From assembly GCF_003997495.1 (NCBI RefSeq), contig NZ_RZRU01000001.1:310001-374000 (forward strand): a DNA stretch of 64,000 nucleotides, given 5' to 3'. Shown here piece after piece: positions 18,410 to 26,982 of the stretch. The notes under the pieces were generated by a model that saw only the letters and a list, made by a program, of their open reading frames with translations, was not told the origin of the DNA and searched no databases. Position 1 is the stretch's first letter, and each line of letters starts with the position of its first letter. Position numbers and translations under genes: made by a program. The DNA is from Mesorhizobium sp. M7A.F.Ca.US.008.03.1.1. Its GTDB lineage: Bacteria > Pseudomonadota > Alphaproteobacteria > Rhizobiales > Rhizobiaceae.

Positions 18410-19626
18410 AGAAGCTCATGGAAATATCCCTCGGCGTCGTCACCAGCGTCGGCGGCTTCCTTGAAGTTGGGTCCATGGCGACGGCGGCGCAGGCAGGCGC
18501 TATGTTTGGCTTCCAATTGATCTGGGCGGTGGTGCTCGGCACCATCTGCATAATCTTCCTTGTCGAAATGTCCGGCCGGTTCGCGGCTGTGAGCCATCAC
18601 ACGATCTCCGACGGCATCCGTGAGAGATTCGGCTTCAACGTCTTTCTATGGCCGTTGCTTGCCGCCCTGCTGGTCAATTTCCTGGTGCTGTCCGCCGAGA
18701 TCGGCGGCGTTGCCATCGCGCTCGAATTTGCCACCGGCATAGGCTTCCAGTGGTGGGCACTGCCGGTGGCTTTGCTGGCATGGCTGCTGCTCTGGAAAGG
18801 CACGTTCGGCTTCATCGAGAAGGGCGTATCGATTCTCGGTCTGGTGACGCTGTGTTTCGTCGTCGGAGCGGTGATGCTGAGGCCCGATTGGACGGCAGTC
18901 GCAAGGGGCGCTGTGCCTTCGTTGCCAGTTCACGATGCCGCCAATTACTGGTTCATGGCGGTCAGCATTCTCGGCGCTTCGATATCGCCCTATCTCTTCA
19001 TGTTCTATTCCTCGGGGGCCATCGAGGACCGGTGGGACAAAAGCTATCTCGGAGCCAATCGGGCCATAGCGGGGTTGGGCATGACCTTCGGGGGCACCAT
19101 CTCGATCGGCGTGTTGATCGTGGCCGCTCTCGTGCTCGCCACGCATGGCGTCACCCAGGTGGACGACTATCACCAATTGCCGTTGATGCTGATCCCCATA
19201 TTCGGCTTCTGGGGCTTCGTGCTGTTTGTTGCTTCTCTCGCCATCGCCTGCTTCGGCGCCGCACTAGAGGTCGGGTTGCAACAGGCCTATCTTGTAGCCC
19301 AGGGTTTCGGCTGGAATTGGGGCGAGGATCGCAAGCCGCGCGACGATCCGGGTTTCAGTGCCACCTACACGATATCATTGCTTTTGGCGGCTATTCCCAT
19401 CGCGCTTGGTCTCGATCCGCTGAAGCTCACCATCTTTTCCATGGCGCTGACGGCAGCCAGCCTGCCGCTGACGGTGGTTCCATTCCTGTTTCTGCTGAAC
19501 GACGAACGCTATGTCGGTGAGCATCGCAACGGCATTATCTCGAATGCCGCGGTCATCTTCATCATCGCGCTTGGCTTTGTACTGGCCGCGGTGACCATCC
19601 CGCTGCAGATATTCGGAGGTACATGA
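18406..19626 (+). CDS. Atypical Nramp-family membrane transporter
   Basis: A 406 aa polytopic protein with about 11 hydrophobic segments and Nramp-like organisation. The metal-binding motif in TM1 (DPGN in MntH) is EVGS here (GGFLEVGSMATAAQAG). The TM6 motif MPH is SPY (GASISPYLFMFY). The usual Asp/Asn/Met/His metal ligands are therefore missing. It may move another ion or act without classical Mn/Fe transport. It lies in a run of overlapping genes with an upstream lipoprotein and two downstream PRC-barrel-type proteins. Family membership is fairly clear; the substrate is not. Confidence 0.75.
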   Translation: MKKLMEISLGVVTSVGGFLEVGSMATAAQAGAMFGFQLIWAVVLGTICIIFLVEMSGRFAAVSHHTISDGIRERFGFNVFLWPLLAALLVNFLVLSAEIGGVAIALEFATGIGFQWWALPVALLAWLLLWKGTFGFIEKGVSILGLVTLCFVVGAVMLRPDWTAVARGAVPSLPVHDAANYWFMAVSILGASISPYLFMFYSSGAIEDRWDKSYLGANRAIAGLGMTFGGTISIGVLIVAALVLATHGVTQVDDYHQLPLMLIPIFGFWGFVLFVASLAIACFGAALEVGLQQAYLVAQGFGWNWGEDRKPRDDPGFSATYTISLLLAAIPIALGLDPLKLTIFSMALTAASLPLTVVPFLFLLNDERYVGEHRNGIISNAAVIFIIALGFVLAAVTIPLQIFGGT

Positions 19627-19985
19627 TGAAGTTACTGCGTGATCTCCTGGACAAGCAGGTGGTCGATCGCGAGCAGGTCAAGATCGGCAAGGTCGACGGG
19701 TTGGTGGCGGAGTTGCGGCCTGGCAAGCCGCCTCGGATCATTGCGATCGAGCTCGGCTCCATCACCCTGGCGCGTCGCCTCGGCGCACGGCCTGGGCGCT
19801 GGATGGCGCGGCTCGCGGTCAAGCTGGGTGGCAAGCAGCATGGCCAGCCCCATCGGGTCGCCTGGCACAAGGTGAAAGATATCGGCGTCGATATCGAGTT
19901 CGACATCGACGTGCGAGAAACGTCGATCTTCGTCTGGCAGGACTGGTTGCGCGACCATGTCATCGGGCGCATTCCGGGAGCTTGA
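19623..19985 (+). CDS. PRC-barrel-like small basic protein
   Basis: A 120 aa soluble basic protein with beta-rich pattern (REQVKIGKVDGLVAELRPGK; IIAIELGSITLARRLG; HRVAWHKVKDIGVDIEFD) like PRC-barrel domains. It overlaps the transporter stop by a few nucleotides and the next gene by 1 nt (TGATG). Probably a cytoplasmic partner or regulator of the transporter. Confidence 0.65.
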   Translation: MMKLLRDLLDKQVVDREQVKIGKVDGLVAELRPGKPPRIIAIELGSITLARRLGARPGRWMARLAVKLGGKQHGQPHRVAWHKVKDIGVDIEFDIDVRETSIFVWQDWLRDHVIGRIPGA

Positions 19986-20320
19986 TGATGACCACGGTCA
20001 ATCTCGAGCATCTGGCTGGGCGACGCGTACTCTCGCAACGCGGCAAAAATGTCGGCTATATCGAGGAGATCCGCGCCGAACGGGACGGTGACGATTTCGT
20101 CGTCACCGAATTCCATGTCGGGGTCTACGCCGCTTTCGAGCGTCTTTCGGCCTCGGCCATAGGCGTGGCGGTGCTGGATCTTTTCCGATTGCGCCGCCGC
20201 GACGGTCTATACCGCATCCCTTGGGACAAGCTCGACATCTCCGATCCTGCGCGACCGCGGCTGCTGTGCCCAATGACCGAACTCTCAGGCATGAAGGGCG
20301 CCCCAGATATCCAGGAATAG
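19985..20320 (+). CDS. PRC-barrel domain protein
   Basis: A 111 aa protein. The N-terminal segment (NLEHLAGRRVLSQRGKNVGY, then IEEIRAERD) has the G-x-x-V...G-x-I-x-x-I pattern of PRC-barrels. The start is ATG at 19985 (or the adjacent ATG at 19988), coupled to the preceding gene. With its neighbour it may form a paired PRC-barrel module linked to the Nramp-like transporter. Function unknown. Confidence 0.68.
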   Translation: MMTTVNLEHLAGRRVLSQRGKNVGYIEEIRAERDGDDFVVTEFHVGVYAAFERLSASAIGVAVLDLFRLRRRDGLYRIPWDKLDISDPARPRLLCPMTELSGMKGAPDIQE

Positions 20321-20349
20321 GTTGTGGGTGCTGGGATTGCCAGACATTC

Positions 20350-20676
20350 TCAGCGCAGCATGCTTGCCGCCAGGAAAACCACGGCTGCTGTCAAAACGAC
20401 AGCTGCAATCACCAACACCGGCCAGTTGCCGCCAGGCCGCAACTCCGGCTCGCCTTCGATTGGGCGCATGGCATTGGCAAAGCTGGCATCGTTTTCGAAT
20501 TTTGGGCGAGCCTGCGGCGGATTTGTCTCAGCGACCGGATTTTGTGTTCCCGCAGCCTCTGCGTCTGTCTCAAGCGGGGCAATGGAGGGATCGAACCCCG
20601 GCGTTTTATCCTGCGTTGCTCCTGCCTGAACTTCGCCTCTGGTTGTGGCAGGCGTGGGATTTGAAACATTGGCCAT
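20350..20676 (-). CDS. Small tail-anchored membrane protein
   Basis: A 108 aa protein. The first 80 residues are hydrophilic and disordered (Pro/Glu/Thr-rich). They are followed by one C-terminal transmembrane helix (PVLVIAAVVLTAAVVFLAAS) that ends three residues before the C-terminus, so it is probably tail-anchored. GGGAG lies about 6 nt before the ATG at 20676. It converges with the PRC-barrel gene. Function unknown. Confidence 0.7.
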   Translation of the reverse strand: MANVSNPTPATTRGEVQAGATQDKTPGFDPSIAPLETDAEAAGTQNPVAETNPPQARPKFENDASFANAMRPIEGEPELRPGGNWPVLVIAAVVLTAAVVFLAASMLR

Positions 20677-20936
20677 GATATCTCCCTTTCAACCACGTCC
20701 CGGCAGACTTGCATTTGTGAGCGCGGCGACACTGAAGCTTGCGTGCGCCGGGGCGGCCCCCGGCCACTTGCTCGCCATGCGGTCCCTCGTAGCGGATGCC
20801 AAACTTCTGCCGCCGCCGATTTGTTCCCGAGCAGCAATATCCACGGCTTGAGTCGGTTCACACGAGGCTGTGGCGCTCAAGAATTTAGCCGTCGAGCATG
20901 CGCGTCGCCAACTGGCGTTGGATCAGCCTTGGCAAC

Positions 20937-21368
20937 TCACAGCAGATTTTTCCGAAGGAAGATGCGGGCATATCCAGGAATCCGGAATTCGACTTTGCCA
21001 AATTCCTCGAAACCATGGCGCATGTAGAATAGCGGTGCCTGGAAACTACTCGTCTCCACGACGGCCTTCTTACAGCCACGCCGGATGGCTTCTTGCTCGA
21101 TCGTCCCGAGAAGTTGTGAGCCAAAGGATTGGCCACGCAACTGCTCAGGCAGGAAAAACATATCGAGAAACAGGAGCCCGAGTTCCGTTCTGCCCCAAAG
21201 CCCGCCCCAGGTTTTTCCTGACTGGTCGCAAAGCTCCGCTCCAATAGCAGCTCGGTCGTCGATCCCGGTCTGTGCGATGTTGTATTGATAGAGCGCTGCG
21301 GCGGCCTGCGCTCTGGCATCTCCACTGTGGGACAGAGCGATTTTAAATCCCTCGGCTCGGGATGACAT
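20937..21368 (-). CDS. GNAT-family acetyltransferase
   Basis: A 143 aa N-acetyltransferase. The acetyl-CoA motif A region contains LDMFFLPEQLRGQSFGSQLL (Q/R-x-x-G-x-G-type turn), followed by a C-terminal HGFEEFGKVE-like beta strand. GGAG lies 8 nt before the ATG at 21368; the upstream open extension is rejected. The substrate (small-molecule amine or protein) is unknown. It is divergent from the AraC gene. Confidence 0.75.
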   Translation of the reverse strand: MSSRAEGFKIALSHSGDARAQAAAALYQYNIAQTGIDDRAAIGAELCDQSGKTWGGLWGRTELGLLFLDMFFLPEQLRGQSFGSQLLGTIEQEAIRRGCKKAVVETSSFQAPLFYMRHGFEEFGKVEFRIPGYARIFLRKNLL

Positions 21369-21692
21369 GAGTTCCACTCCTGGCTTTGTAGGACACGAGA
21401 TTAACCGACAAAGGCGCGTCCATCTTCTTGTTGAGGCTGGCCGCATCGAGGTCTGGCCATTCGACCCGCCGATTACCCGACAGCTGATCCTGGTGACCTC
21501 GTCGCAGCGACCGATGTCCTCGAACTTCCGGCTGCACTCCAACAGCCGTGACGACAACCGCAACCGTCGCGAGCTCCGGTCTGGGCCAACCGACCACATA
21601 AGTTTATTCGTTTTTGACCAATACGCGCGGGCGGATTCCTGTAATCTTCAGAAAAACACCGGGCTAACCGGGCCAACCAGAAAGGTCGGGGA
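21369..21692. promoter_or_regulatory. Divergent control region, GNAT / AraC-family regulator
   Basis: 324 nt with no convincing gene. It must hold the promoters of the GNAT gene (left) and the regulator (right). I see no clear operator. Confidence 0.4.
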
Positions 21693-22673
21693 ATGAAATA
21701 CGTCGTCGATACGATCGGCGGTCCCGCAGGCGGTGATGCCTGGCAAGCCGCTGTTACTGAAGCCTATTTTCCGCTCGACACCGAGTATCGGAACCGTCGC
21801 GAGTTTTCAGGCACGCTGGAAACCTTCTCTCTCGGGCTCGTCAGCGTGTCTAAAATGCGCTGCGATGCCGTGAGCTATCGCCGCCATCGCCGCCACTTCC
21901 TCAACGAGCGTGACGCCAGCCTGCTCATCACCATCCCGGAGATGTCGGAGGTGAACTTTTCGCAAGGTTCGAGAACCGTCAGTTGCAGTCCGGGGGGCTT
22001 CCTCGTTGAGAGGGGAGATGCGCCTTACGAATTCTGGCACGGCAAGCCAAACGCGCTGTGGGTCCTGAAGGTGCCGTCATCGAGCGTTCGGGCGCGGATC
22101 GGGTCTGCCGAACGGCTCAGTGCGCTCAGTTTCGACGCAACGCAAGGCGTCGCCGCGCTCTTCCTCGACACTGTGCGAACCACGATCGGCCATGTCGATG
22201 AGATCACTGAAGTCGCTCGCGAGATGATGGGCAGGCACATCCTGGAAATGCTGTGCCTGTCGATCGTGAGTGACGATCGCGTGCTTGACAGCAGCATCTC
22301 GTCGATCCGGGCCGGCCATTTGCATCGCGCCGAGCAGTATATTCGCGACAACCTGAAGAATTCCGACCTCGGCCCGCAGGCGGTGGCTGATGCCTGCGGC
22401 ATCTCCCTGCGTTACCTGCAGGTTCTTTTTCAGGACAGCAACCAGTCCATCAACGGCTTCATCCGCGACGCCCGGCTTGAACTTTGCGCCGAGGAGCTGA
22501 TGTCGGTGACCAACATCAGCAGCGTAGCCGAGATCGCTTACCGTTGGGGCTTCGCCGACCAGTCCCAGTTCTGCAAGCACTACCGGACCCGGTTCGGCTG
22601 CGCACCGACGGATACCCGTCGCGAAGCAGCGAACCGGGCAGGCGGCTCTTCGGCCTCGCGAGAGCGCCACTAG
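21693..22673 (+). CDS. AraC-family transcriptional regulator
   Basis: A 326 aa regulator. The N-terminal part is a beta-rich AraC-binding-like domain (FSLGLVSVSKMRCDAVSY...). The C-terminal double helix-turn-helix covers about residues 220-310, with CGISLRYLQVLFQD and SVAEIAYRWGFADQSQFCKH. The second segment is the diagnostic HTH2 of the family. It lies about 100 nt upstream of hyuA in the same direction, so it probably controls the hydantoinase genes in response to a pathway metabolite. Confidence 0.85.
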   Translation: MKYVVDTIGGPAGGDAWQAAVTEAYFPLDTEYRNRREFSGTLETFSLGLVSVSKMRCDAVSYRRHRRHFLNERDASLLITIPEMSEVNFSQGSRTVSCSPGGFLVERGDAPYEFWHGKPNALWVLKVPSSSVRARIGSAERLSALSFDATQGVAALFLDTVRTTIGHVDEITEVAREMMGRHILEMLCLSIVSDDRVLDSSISSIRAGHLHRAEQYIRDNLKNSDLGPQAVADACGISLRYLQVLFQDSNQSINGFIRDARLELCAEELMSVTNISSVAEIAYRWGFADQSQFCKHYRTRFGCAPTDTRREAANRAGGSSASRERH

Positions 22674-22776
22674 ACCCGACGAAATCCGGGCCAATTCCAC
22701 CATTCATTGCGACGTCTCCCCGGCAAGGGGCGACGAAGGCGGGGCTTTGCCCGCAAGACCTTGCGAAGGAACTGTC

Positions 22777-24804
22777 ATGAGCCGAATCAGAGTTGCCGTC
22801 GATGTCGGAGGGACCTTCACCGACATCTGCATCATGGACGAAGATAGCGGAGCGATCCGCATCGAAAAGACCGCCTCCACGCCTGACAATCCCATGCAGG
22901 CCATCATGAATGGCGTGGAGCAGGGGCGCATCGATCTTTCGGAGGTGACGATGTTCTCTCACGGTACGACGGTCGCCACCAATGCGCTGATCACCCGCCG
23001 CCTGCCGCGCACCGCAATGGTCTGCAGCGAGGGTTTTCGTGACGTTGTAGAGATCCGCCGCGCCAACAAGGAAGATCTCTGGGACACCTACAAGGATGTC
23101 GCCAAGCCCTATATCCCGCGCCGCGACCGGCTGACCGTTCGGGAACGGGTCAGTGCCGAGGGCACGATCCTGGAAGCGTTGGACGAAGAGGCCGCGCGCC
23201 GTGTCGCCGAAATTCTCAGGAAACGACAGGTCAAGTCGATCGCCGTCTGCTTCATGAACTCCTATGTCAACGGCGCCAACGAGCGCCGCATGCGTGAGAT
23301 CCTGAAGGAGGCAATGCCGGATCTGCCGGTCTCGATCTCCTCGGAGGTGATGCCAGAAATCTTCGAGCACGAACGTTTTTCCACCACCATGGCGAACGCC
23401 GTCTGTGCCCCGGTTGTCGTCGATTACGTGTCGCGTCTTGGAGAAAAGCTCGCGGCCGCCGGATACAAACGAGATCTCCTGTTGCTGCACAGCGGTGGCG
23501 GGGTCATGACGCCCGCGAGCGTCAAGGATTTCTCGGCCCGGCTCGCGGGATCCGGCATCGCCGCCGGCGCGATCGCAAGCCGCTTCATCGGAAATCTCTG
23601 TGGCTTCCCGAACTCGATCGGCTTCGACATGGGCGGTACCAGCACCGACGTCTCGCTGGCCTGGAACGGGGAGTCGCGCATCACAAAAGACTGGTACATC
23701 GAATTCGGATATCCGATACGCTTCCCCTCCATCGAGGTGCTGACCATCGGTGCGGGCGGCGGGTCGTTGGCATGGCAGGACGAGGGCGGCAGCTTGCGCA
23801 ACGGACCGCAATCCGCTGGCGCCTTTCCAGGTCCGGCCTGCTACAAGAATGGCAACCGCATTGCCACCAATACCGATGCCAATGTCGTGCTCGGCCGTCT
23901 CGGCACCAGCCTTGCGGGCGGCAAGATCACGCTCGACCCCGCTCTGGCCACCCAGGCGGTTCAGGAGACGGTGGCAGAACCTTTCGGCATGGAACTCCAC
24001 CAGGCGGCCGAGGCGATCATCGCCGTCGCCAACGCCAATATGGGCAATGCCGTCCGGCTTCTCTCCATCAGCCGGGGCTATGACCCGCGCGACTTTGCAC
24101 TGGTCGCATTCGGCGGTGCTGGCGCTTTGCACGGAGCGGCCGTGGCCAAGGAGCTGTCGATTCCAACCGTGATCGTGCCGCCCAATCCCGGCGTCACCTC
24201 CGCGCTCGGTTGCCTTCTCGTCGACGTGCAACACGATTTCTCCGAAAGCTTCATGGCCGATGCTTCGACTGTCTCGCCCGCCGAGATGCAGACAGCCTTT
24301 GTTCTGATGGAAGAACAGGCGGTTGAGCGTCTGGCCCATGAGGGCGTGGCGCAGGAAGACATGGCGCTGCAGCGTACGGTCGAGATGATGTACCTGGGCC
24401 AGTGGCGCTCGCTTGCGGTGGCGGCGCCGACGCAGATCGAGAGCATCTGCTCGCTTATCGAGGCGTTCCACAACGAGCACGAACGCGAGTTCAACTACCG
24501 CCGCGAAGAGGCGCCGGTGTCGATCTTCCGCATCGCGGTCAAGGCGATCGGCATCGTCCCGAAAGCCGAGATACCGCGGCATGGAGTCCTGCCTCATGTG
24601 CCCGAGCCCCTCGGACGCCGCGGCGTCTGGTTCGACGGCGTATCTCATGACGCGGCTGTCTATGAACGCGACCAACTCAGCGCCGGCGCTGCCTTTGCAG
24701 GACCCGCCATCGTCGAACAGTTCGATTCCACCACCGTGGTCCCGCCGGGAATGAGCGCGACCGTCGACGGCTTCCTGAACATTCTCATCGTGACGAAAGG
24801 CTGA
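22777..24804 (+). CDS. hyuA: Hydantoinase A / 5-oxoprolinase-type subunit A
   Basis: A 675 aa subunit of the ATP-dependent hydantoinase/5-oxoprolinase family, which hydrolyses cyclic amides (hydantoins, 5-oxoproline, other lactams). The ATPase fold shows VDVGGTFTDI at the N-terminus, FSHGTTVATNALI, and a second phosphate motif GFDMGGTSTDVSL. AAGGA precedes the ATG at 22777; an upstream ATG at 22747 is less likely. It is 3 nt before hyuB, which it needs for activity. The exact lactam is unknown; the context with molybdenum hydroxylase and Pxp genes supports an N-heterocycle-derived substrate. Confidence 0.88.
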   Translation: MSRIRVAVDVGGTFTDICIMDEDSGAIRIEKTASTPDNPMQAIMNGVEQGRIDLSEVTMFSHGTTVATNALITRRLPRTAMVCSEGFRDVVEIRRANKEDLWDTYKDVAKPYIPRRDRLTVRERVSAEGTILEALDEEAARRVAEILRKRQVKSIAVCFMNSYVNGANERRMREILKEAMPDLPVSISSEVMPEIFEHERFSTTMANAVCAPVVVDYVSRLGEKLAAAGYKRDLLLLHSGGGVMTPASVKDFSARLAGSGIAAGAIASRFIGNLCGFPNSIGFDMGGTSTDVSLAWNGESRITKDWYIEFGYPIRFPSIEVLTIGAGGGSLAWQDEGGSLRNGPQSAGAFPGPACYKNGNRIATNTDANVVLGRLGTSLAGGKITLDPALATQAVQETVAEPFGMELHQAAEAIIAVANANMGNAVRLLSISRGYDPRDFALVAFGGAGALHGAAVAKELSIPTVIVPPNPGVTSALGCLLVDVQHDFSESFMADASTVSPAEMQTAFVLMEEQAVERLAHEGVAQEDMALQRTVEMMYLGQWRSLAVAAPTQIESICSLIEAFHNEHEREFNYRREEAPVSIFRIAVKAIGIVPKAEIPRHGVLPHVPEPLGRRGVWFDGVSHDAAVYERDQLSAGAAFAGPAIVEQFDSTTVVPPGMSATVDGFLNILIVTKG

Positions 24805-24807
24805 GAC

Positions 24808-26775
24808 ATGACAAAGCTGATTGAAACGAGCCCTGGCCTCGATCCGGTAACGTTCGAGGTGCTGAAGAACTCCTTCATCACCACCGTCGACCAGATGGCC
24901 GAACAGATGCTTCGCACCTGCTATTCCTTCGTCATCTACAACCGAGACTTTTCGAACGCGCTGCACGACGCCGATGGCAACTCCGTTGCCCAGGGCAACT
25001 ACGACATCGCTGTCCATGTCGGCACACTGCACAACACGTGCAAGGAGGTGATCCGGGTCTTCGAAGGCGAAATGGCACCTGGCGACGTCTACGCAATCAA
25101 CGATCCCTATGCCGGCGGTACGCATTTCAGCGATGTTCGGCTCGTCCGGCCGATCTTCGACGAAGACAAGCTGATCGGCTTCTCACAGTCGAACGGCCAC
25201 TGGTCGGATCTTGGCGGCTCGGTGCCGGGTTCCTTCGACGTCACCGCCCGTGACATGTTCCGCGAAGGCCTGCGCATCACGCCGCTGCGCCTTTTCCAGC
25301 GCGGCCGCTTCTGCTCCGACGTCGCCAACATGATCGCGGCCAACACGCGCGATCCCGCATCGATCATTGGCGACATCCATTCCCAGGCGCAGGCGACGCA
25401 GGCCGCCGAGCGCGAGCTGTTGCGGCTGGTCAAGAAGTACGGGCGCGGCCAGGTCATGCGCGGTATGGAGGAGGTCCAGGACTACGTCGAACGTGCCGTG
25501 CGAAAGCGTCTCGCGGAGCTGCCAGACGGCACCTGGGAGACGGTCGACTACATTGACCGGGATCTCGGCGCCGGCGAAGGCATGATCCCGATCCGCATCA
25601 AGATGACGATCAAGGACGACACGATCCACTACGATTTTACGGGAAGCCATTCGACCATCGCCTCGATGTACAATTCCGCGCCGGGCGCGACCTTCTCGGC
25701 CGTGGTCGCGGGTATGAAGACCTTCTTCCCGGACCTCCCGCTCAACAGCGGGTTTTACCGGATGATCGAGGTGACCGCGCCGAAGAACAGCATCGTCAGT
25801 GCGGAATGGCCGGTGGCGGTGACCGGGTTCCTGATGCCGTTCGAAAAGATCATGAACGCGATCTTCGAGATGTGGTCGAAGATCATGCCCGAACGCGCTA
25901 TCGCCTGCGCCTTCAACCTCGAATATCTGCTGGCCGGGGGACGGGACGCGCGCAAACCCGAAAAGCCGATCTTCATGTTCTACGAATGGCTGCCCGGCGG
26001 CTGGGGCGGGCGCAACGGCAAGGATGGTGCCGATGTCACCACCGCCTGCTTCGGAACCGGGCTGATGTCGCAACCCAACGAAGGCAACGAGCGGGTCAAT
26101 CCCACTCGGACGATCGAGTTCCAGATCAAGCAGGATTCGGCCGGGCCCGGCAAATGGCGGGGCGGGGTCGGCGTGCAGAAGACCTCGTTGCTGCTTGAGG
26201 CTGAAAATGCCGTCATGTCCTATATTTGCGACCGCGAGCGTGCTGTCGTCTGGGGTGTCGAAGGAGGCCTGCCGTCGATGCCCCACGGCTTGACCATGAA
26301 GCGCGCCGGAGAAGAGACCGAGATCTGGCTCGGCTCCGTATTCTCCGATTACTCTGTCCGCACAGGCGACCAGTTCGCTCGTCCGACGGCCGGCGGCGGC
26401 GGTTTCGGCGATCCACTGCAGCGCGAGCCCCGCAAGGTGATGGAGGACGTGATCGACGACTACGTTTCCCTGGAACGTGCCAGGACTGACTACGGCGTGG
26501 TGATCCGCGAAATCGACCGCGACCTGTGCCAGTACGAAATCGACGAGACGGCGACCGAAGCCTGCCGTGCCGACATCCGGGCGAAACGGAAGGGCTGGGC
26601 ACGCATGGATCCCGAGGAGGTCGCGCGCAAATACCGCTCCGGCGAGATCGATACGCTCGATGCGGTTCGGCACTATGCCGTGATCCTCGACTGGGAGACT
26701 GGTGAGCTCCTCCCCAAAACCACCGCCCAATTCCGTGAAAGCTTTGAGAAGCGGACGGTCGCTCACTGGGCCTGA
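24808..26775 (+). CDS. hyuB: Hydantoinase B / 5-oxoprolinase-type subunit B
   Basis: A 655 aa partner of HyuA. Typical signatures include DPVTFEVLKN near the start, NDPYAGGTHFSDVR, a long conserved middle with GSHSTIASMYNS, and a late GGGGFGDPLQRE segment. It forms the heteromeric ATP-dependent cyclic amidase with HyuA. It is spaced 3 nt after hyuA with a Shine-Dalgarno inside the hyuA end. No terminator with a U-run follows, but the coxM promoter region begins about 45 nt downstream, so the two operons appear separate. Confidence 0.88.
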   Translation: MTKLIETSPGLDPVTFEVLKNSFITTVDQMAEQMLRTCYSFVIYNRDFSNALHDADGNSVAQGNYDIAVHVGTLHNTCKEVIRVFEGEMAPGDVYAINDPYAGGTHFSDVRLVRPIFDEDKLIGFSQSNGHWSDLGGSVPGSFDVTARDMFREGLRITPLRLFQRGRFCSDVANMIAANTRDPASIIGDIHSQAQATQAAERELLRLVKKYGRGQVMRGMEEVQDYVERAVRKRLAELPDGTWETVDYIDRDLGAGEGMIPIRIKMTIKDDTIHYDFTGSHSTIASMYNSAPGATFSAVVAGMKTFFPDLPLNSGFYRMIEVTAPKNSIVSAEWPVAVTGFLMPFEKIMNAIFEMWSKIMPERAIACAFNLEYLLAGGRDARKPEKPIFMFYEWLPGGWGGRNGKDGADVTTACFGTGLMSQPNEGNERVNPTRTIEFQIKQDSAGPGKWRGGVGVQKTSLLLEAENAVMSYICDRERAVVWGVEGGLPSMPHGLTMKRAGEETEIWLGSVFSDYSVRTGDQFARPTAGGGGFGDPLQREPRKVMEDVIDDYVSLERARTDYGVVIREIDRDLCQYEIDETATEACRADIRAKRKGWARMDPEEVARKYRSGEIDTLDAVRHYAVILDWETGELLPKTTAQFRESFEKRTVAHWA

Positions 26776-26819
26776 GCGCTAACGAGCGCGCCGCAATCTT
26801 GCGGGCCTCGCGGATGCCT

Positions 26820-26866
26820 AAGTTATCTGTTTTTTCGATACCATATTCAAAGAATTACTATTTCAC
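26820..26866. promoter_or_regulatory. Putative LysR operator and promoter of the coxM operon
   Basis: A 47-nt A/T-rich segment whose 70-nt-distant relation to the coxM ATG and sequence repeat the pxpA2 promoter at 42889-42934. About 36 of 46 positions match when read toward each gene. It contains TCGATA and TACTAT in the place of -35/-10 and a partly symmetrical TCGAT-N6-TTCAA. Confidence 0.7.
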
Positions 26867-26889
26867 AGGAGCCCAAAGCTGGAGCAACA

Positions 26890-26982
26890 ATGCTGCAGCG
26901 CCGTAAAAGTTGGCTGCTTCCGAGGGGTATGACAGATGGCACCAAGCGTGGAACGATCGTTCACCGCAGCCAGCACACTTGA
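26890..26982 (+). CDS. Possible upstream ORF overlapping the coxM start
   Basis: A 30-codon open frame starting ATG at 26890, 5 nt after GGAG. Its first six codons (M-L-Q-R-R-K) match the start of the short ORF ahead of pxpA2, with two synonymous third-base differences. It runs across the coxM ATG in another frame and stops inside coxM. It may be a regulatory leader peptide or simply conserved leader DNA. Confidence 0.35.
   Translation: MLQRRKSWLLPRGMTDGTKRGTIVHRSQHT

Noticed and set aside
22715..22760. Possible terminator hairpin (GCGGG...CCCGC) between AraC and hyuA
   Set aside because: Five-bp stem, no U-run; not convincing.
22516..25125. 869 aa minus-strand open frame across AraC and hydantoinase genes
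   Set aside because: Spans several confident plus-strand genes and has the biased His/Asp/Arg composition of antisense frames.
26775..26804. Two short stems after hyuB (GCGCT/AGCGC and CCGCAA/TTGCGG)
   Set aside because: Short stems without a U-run; cannot call a terminator.
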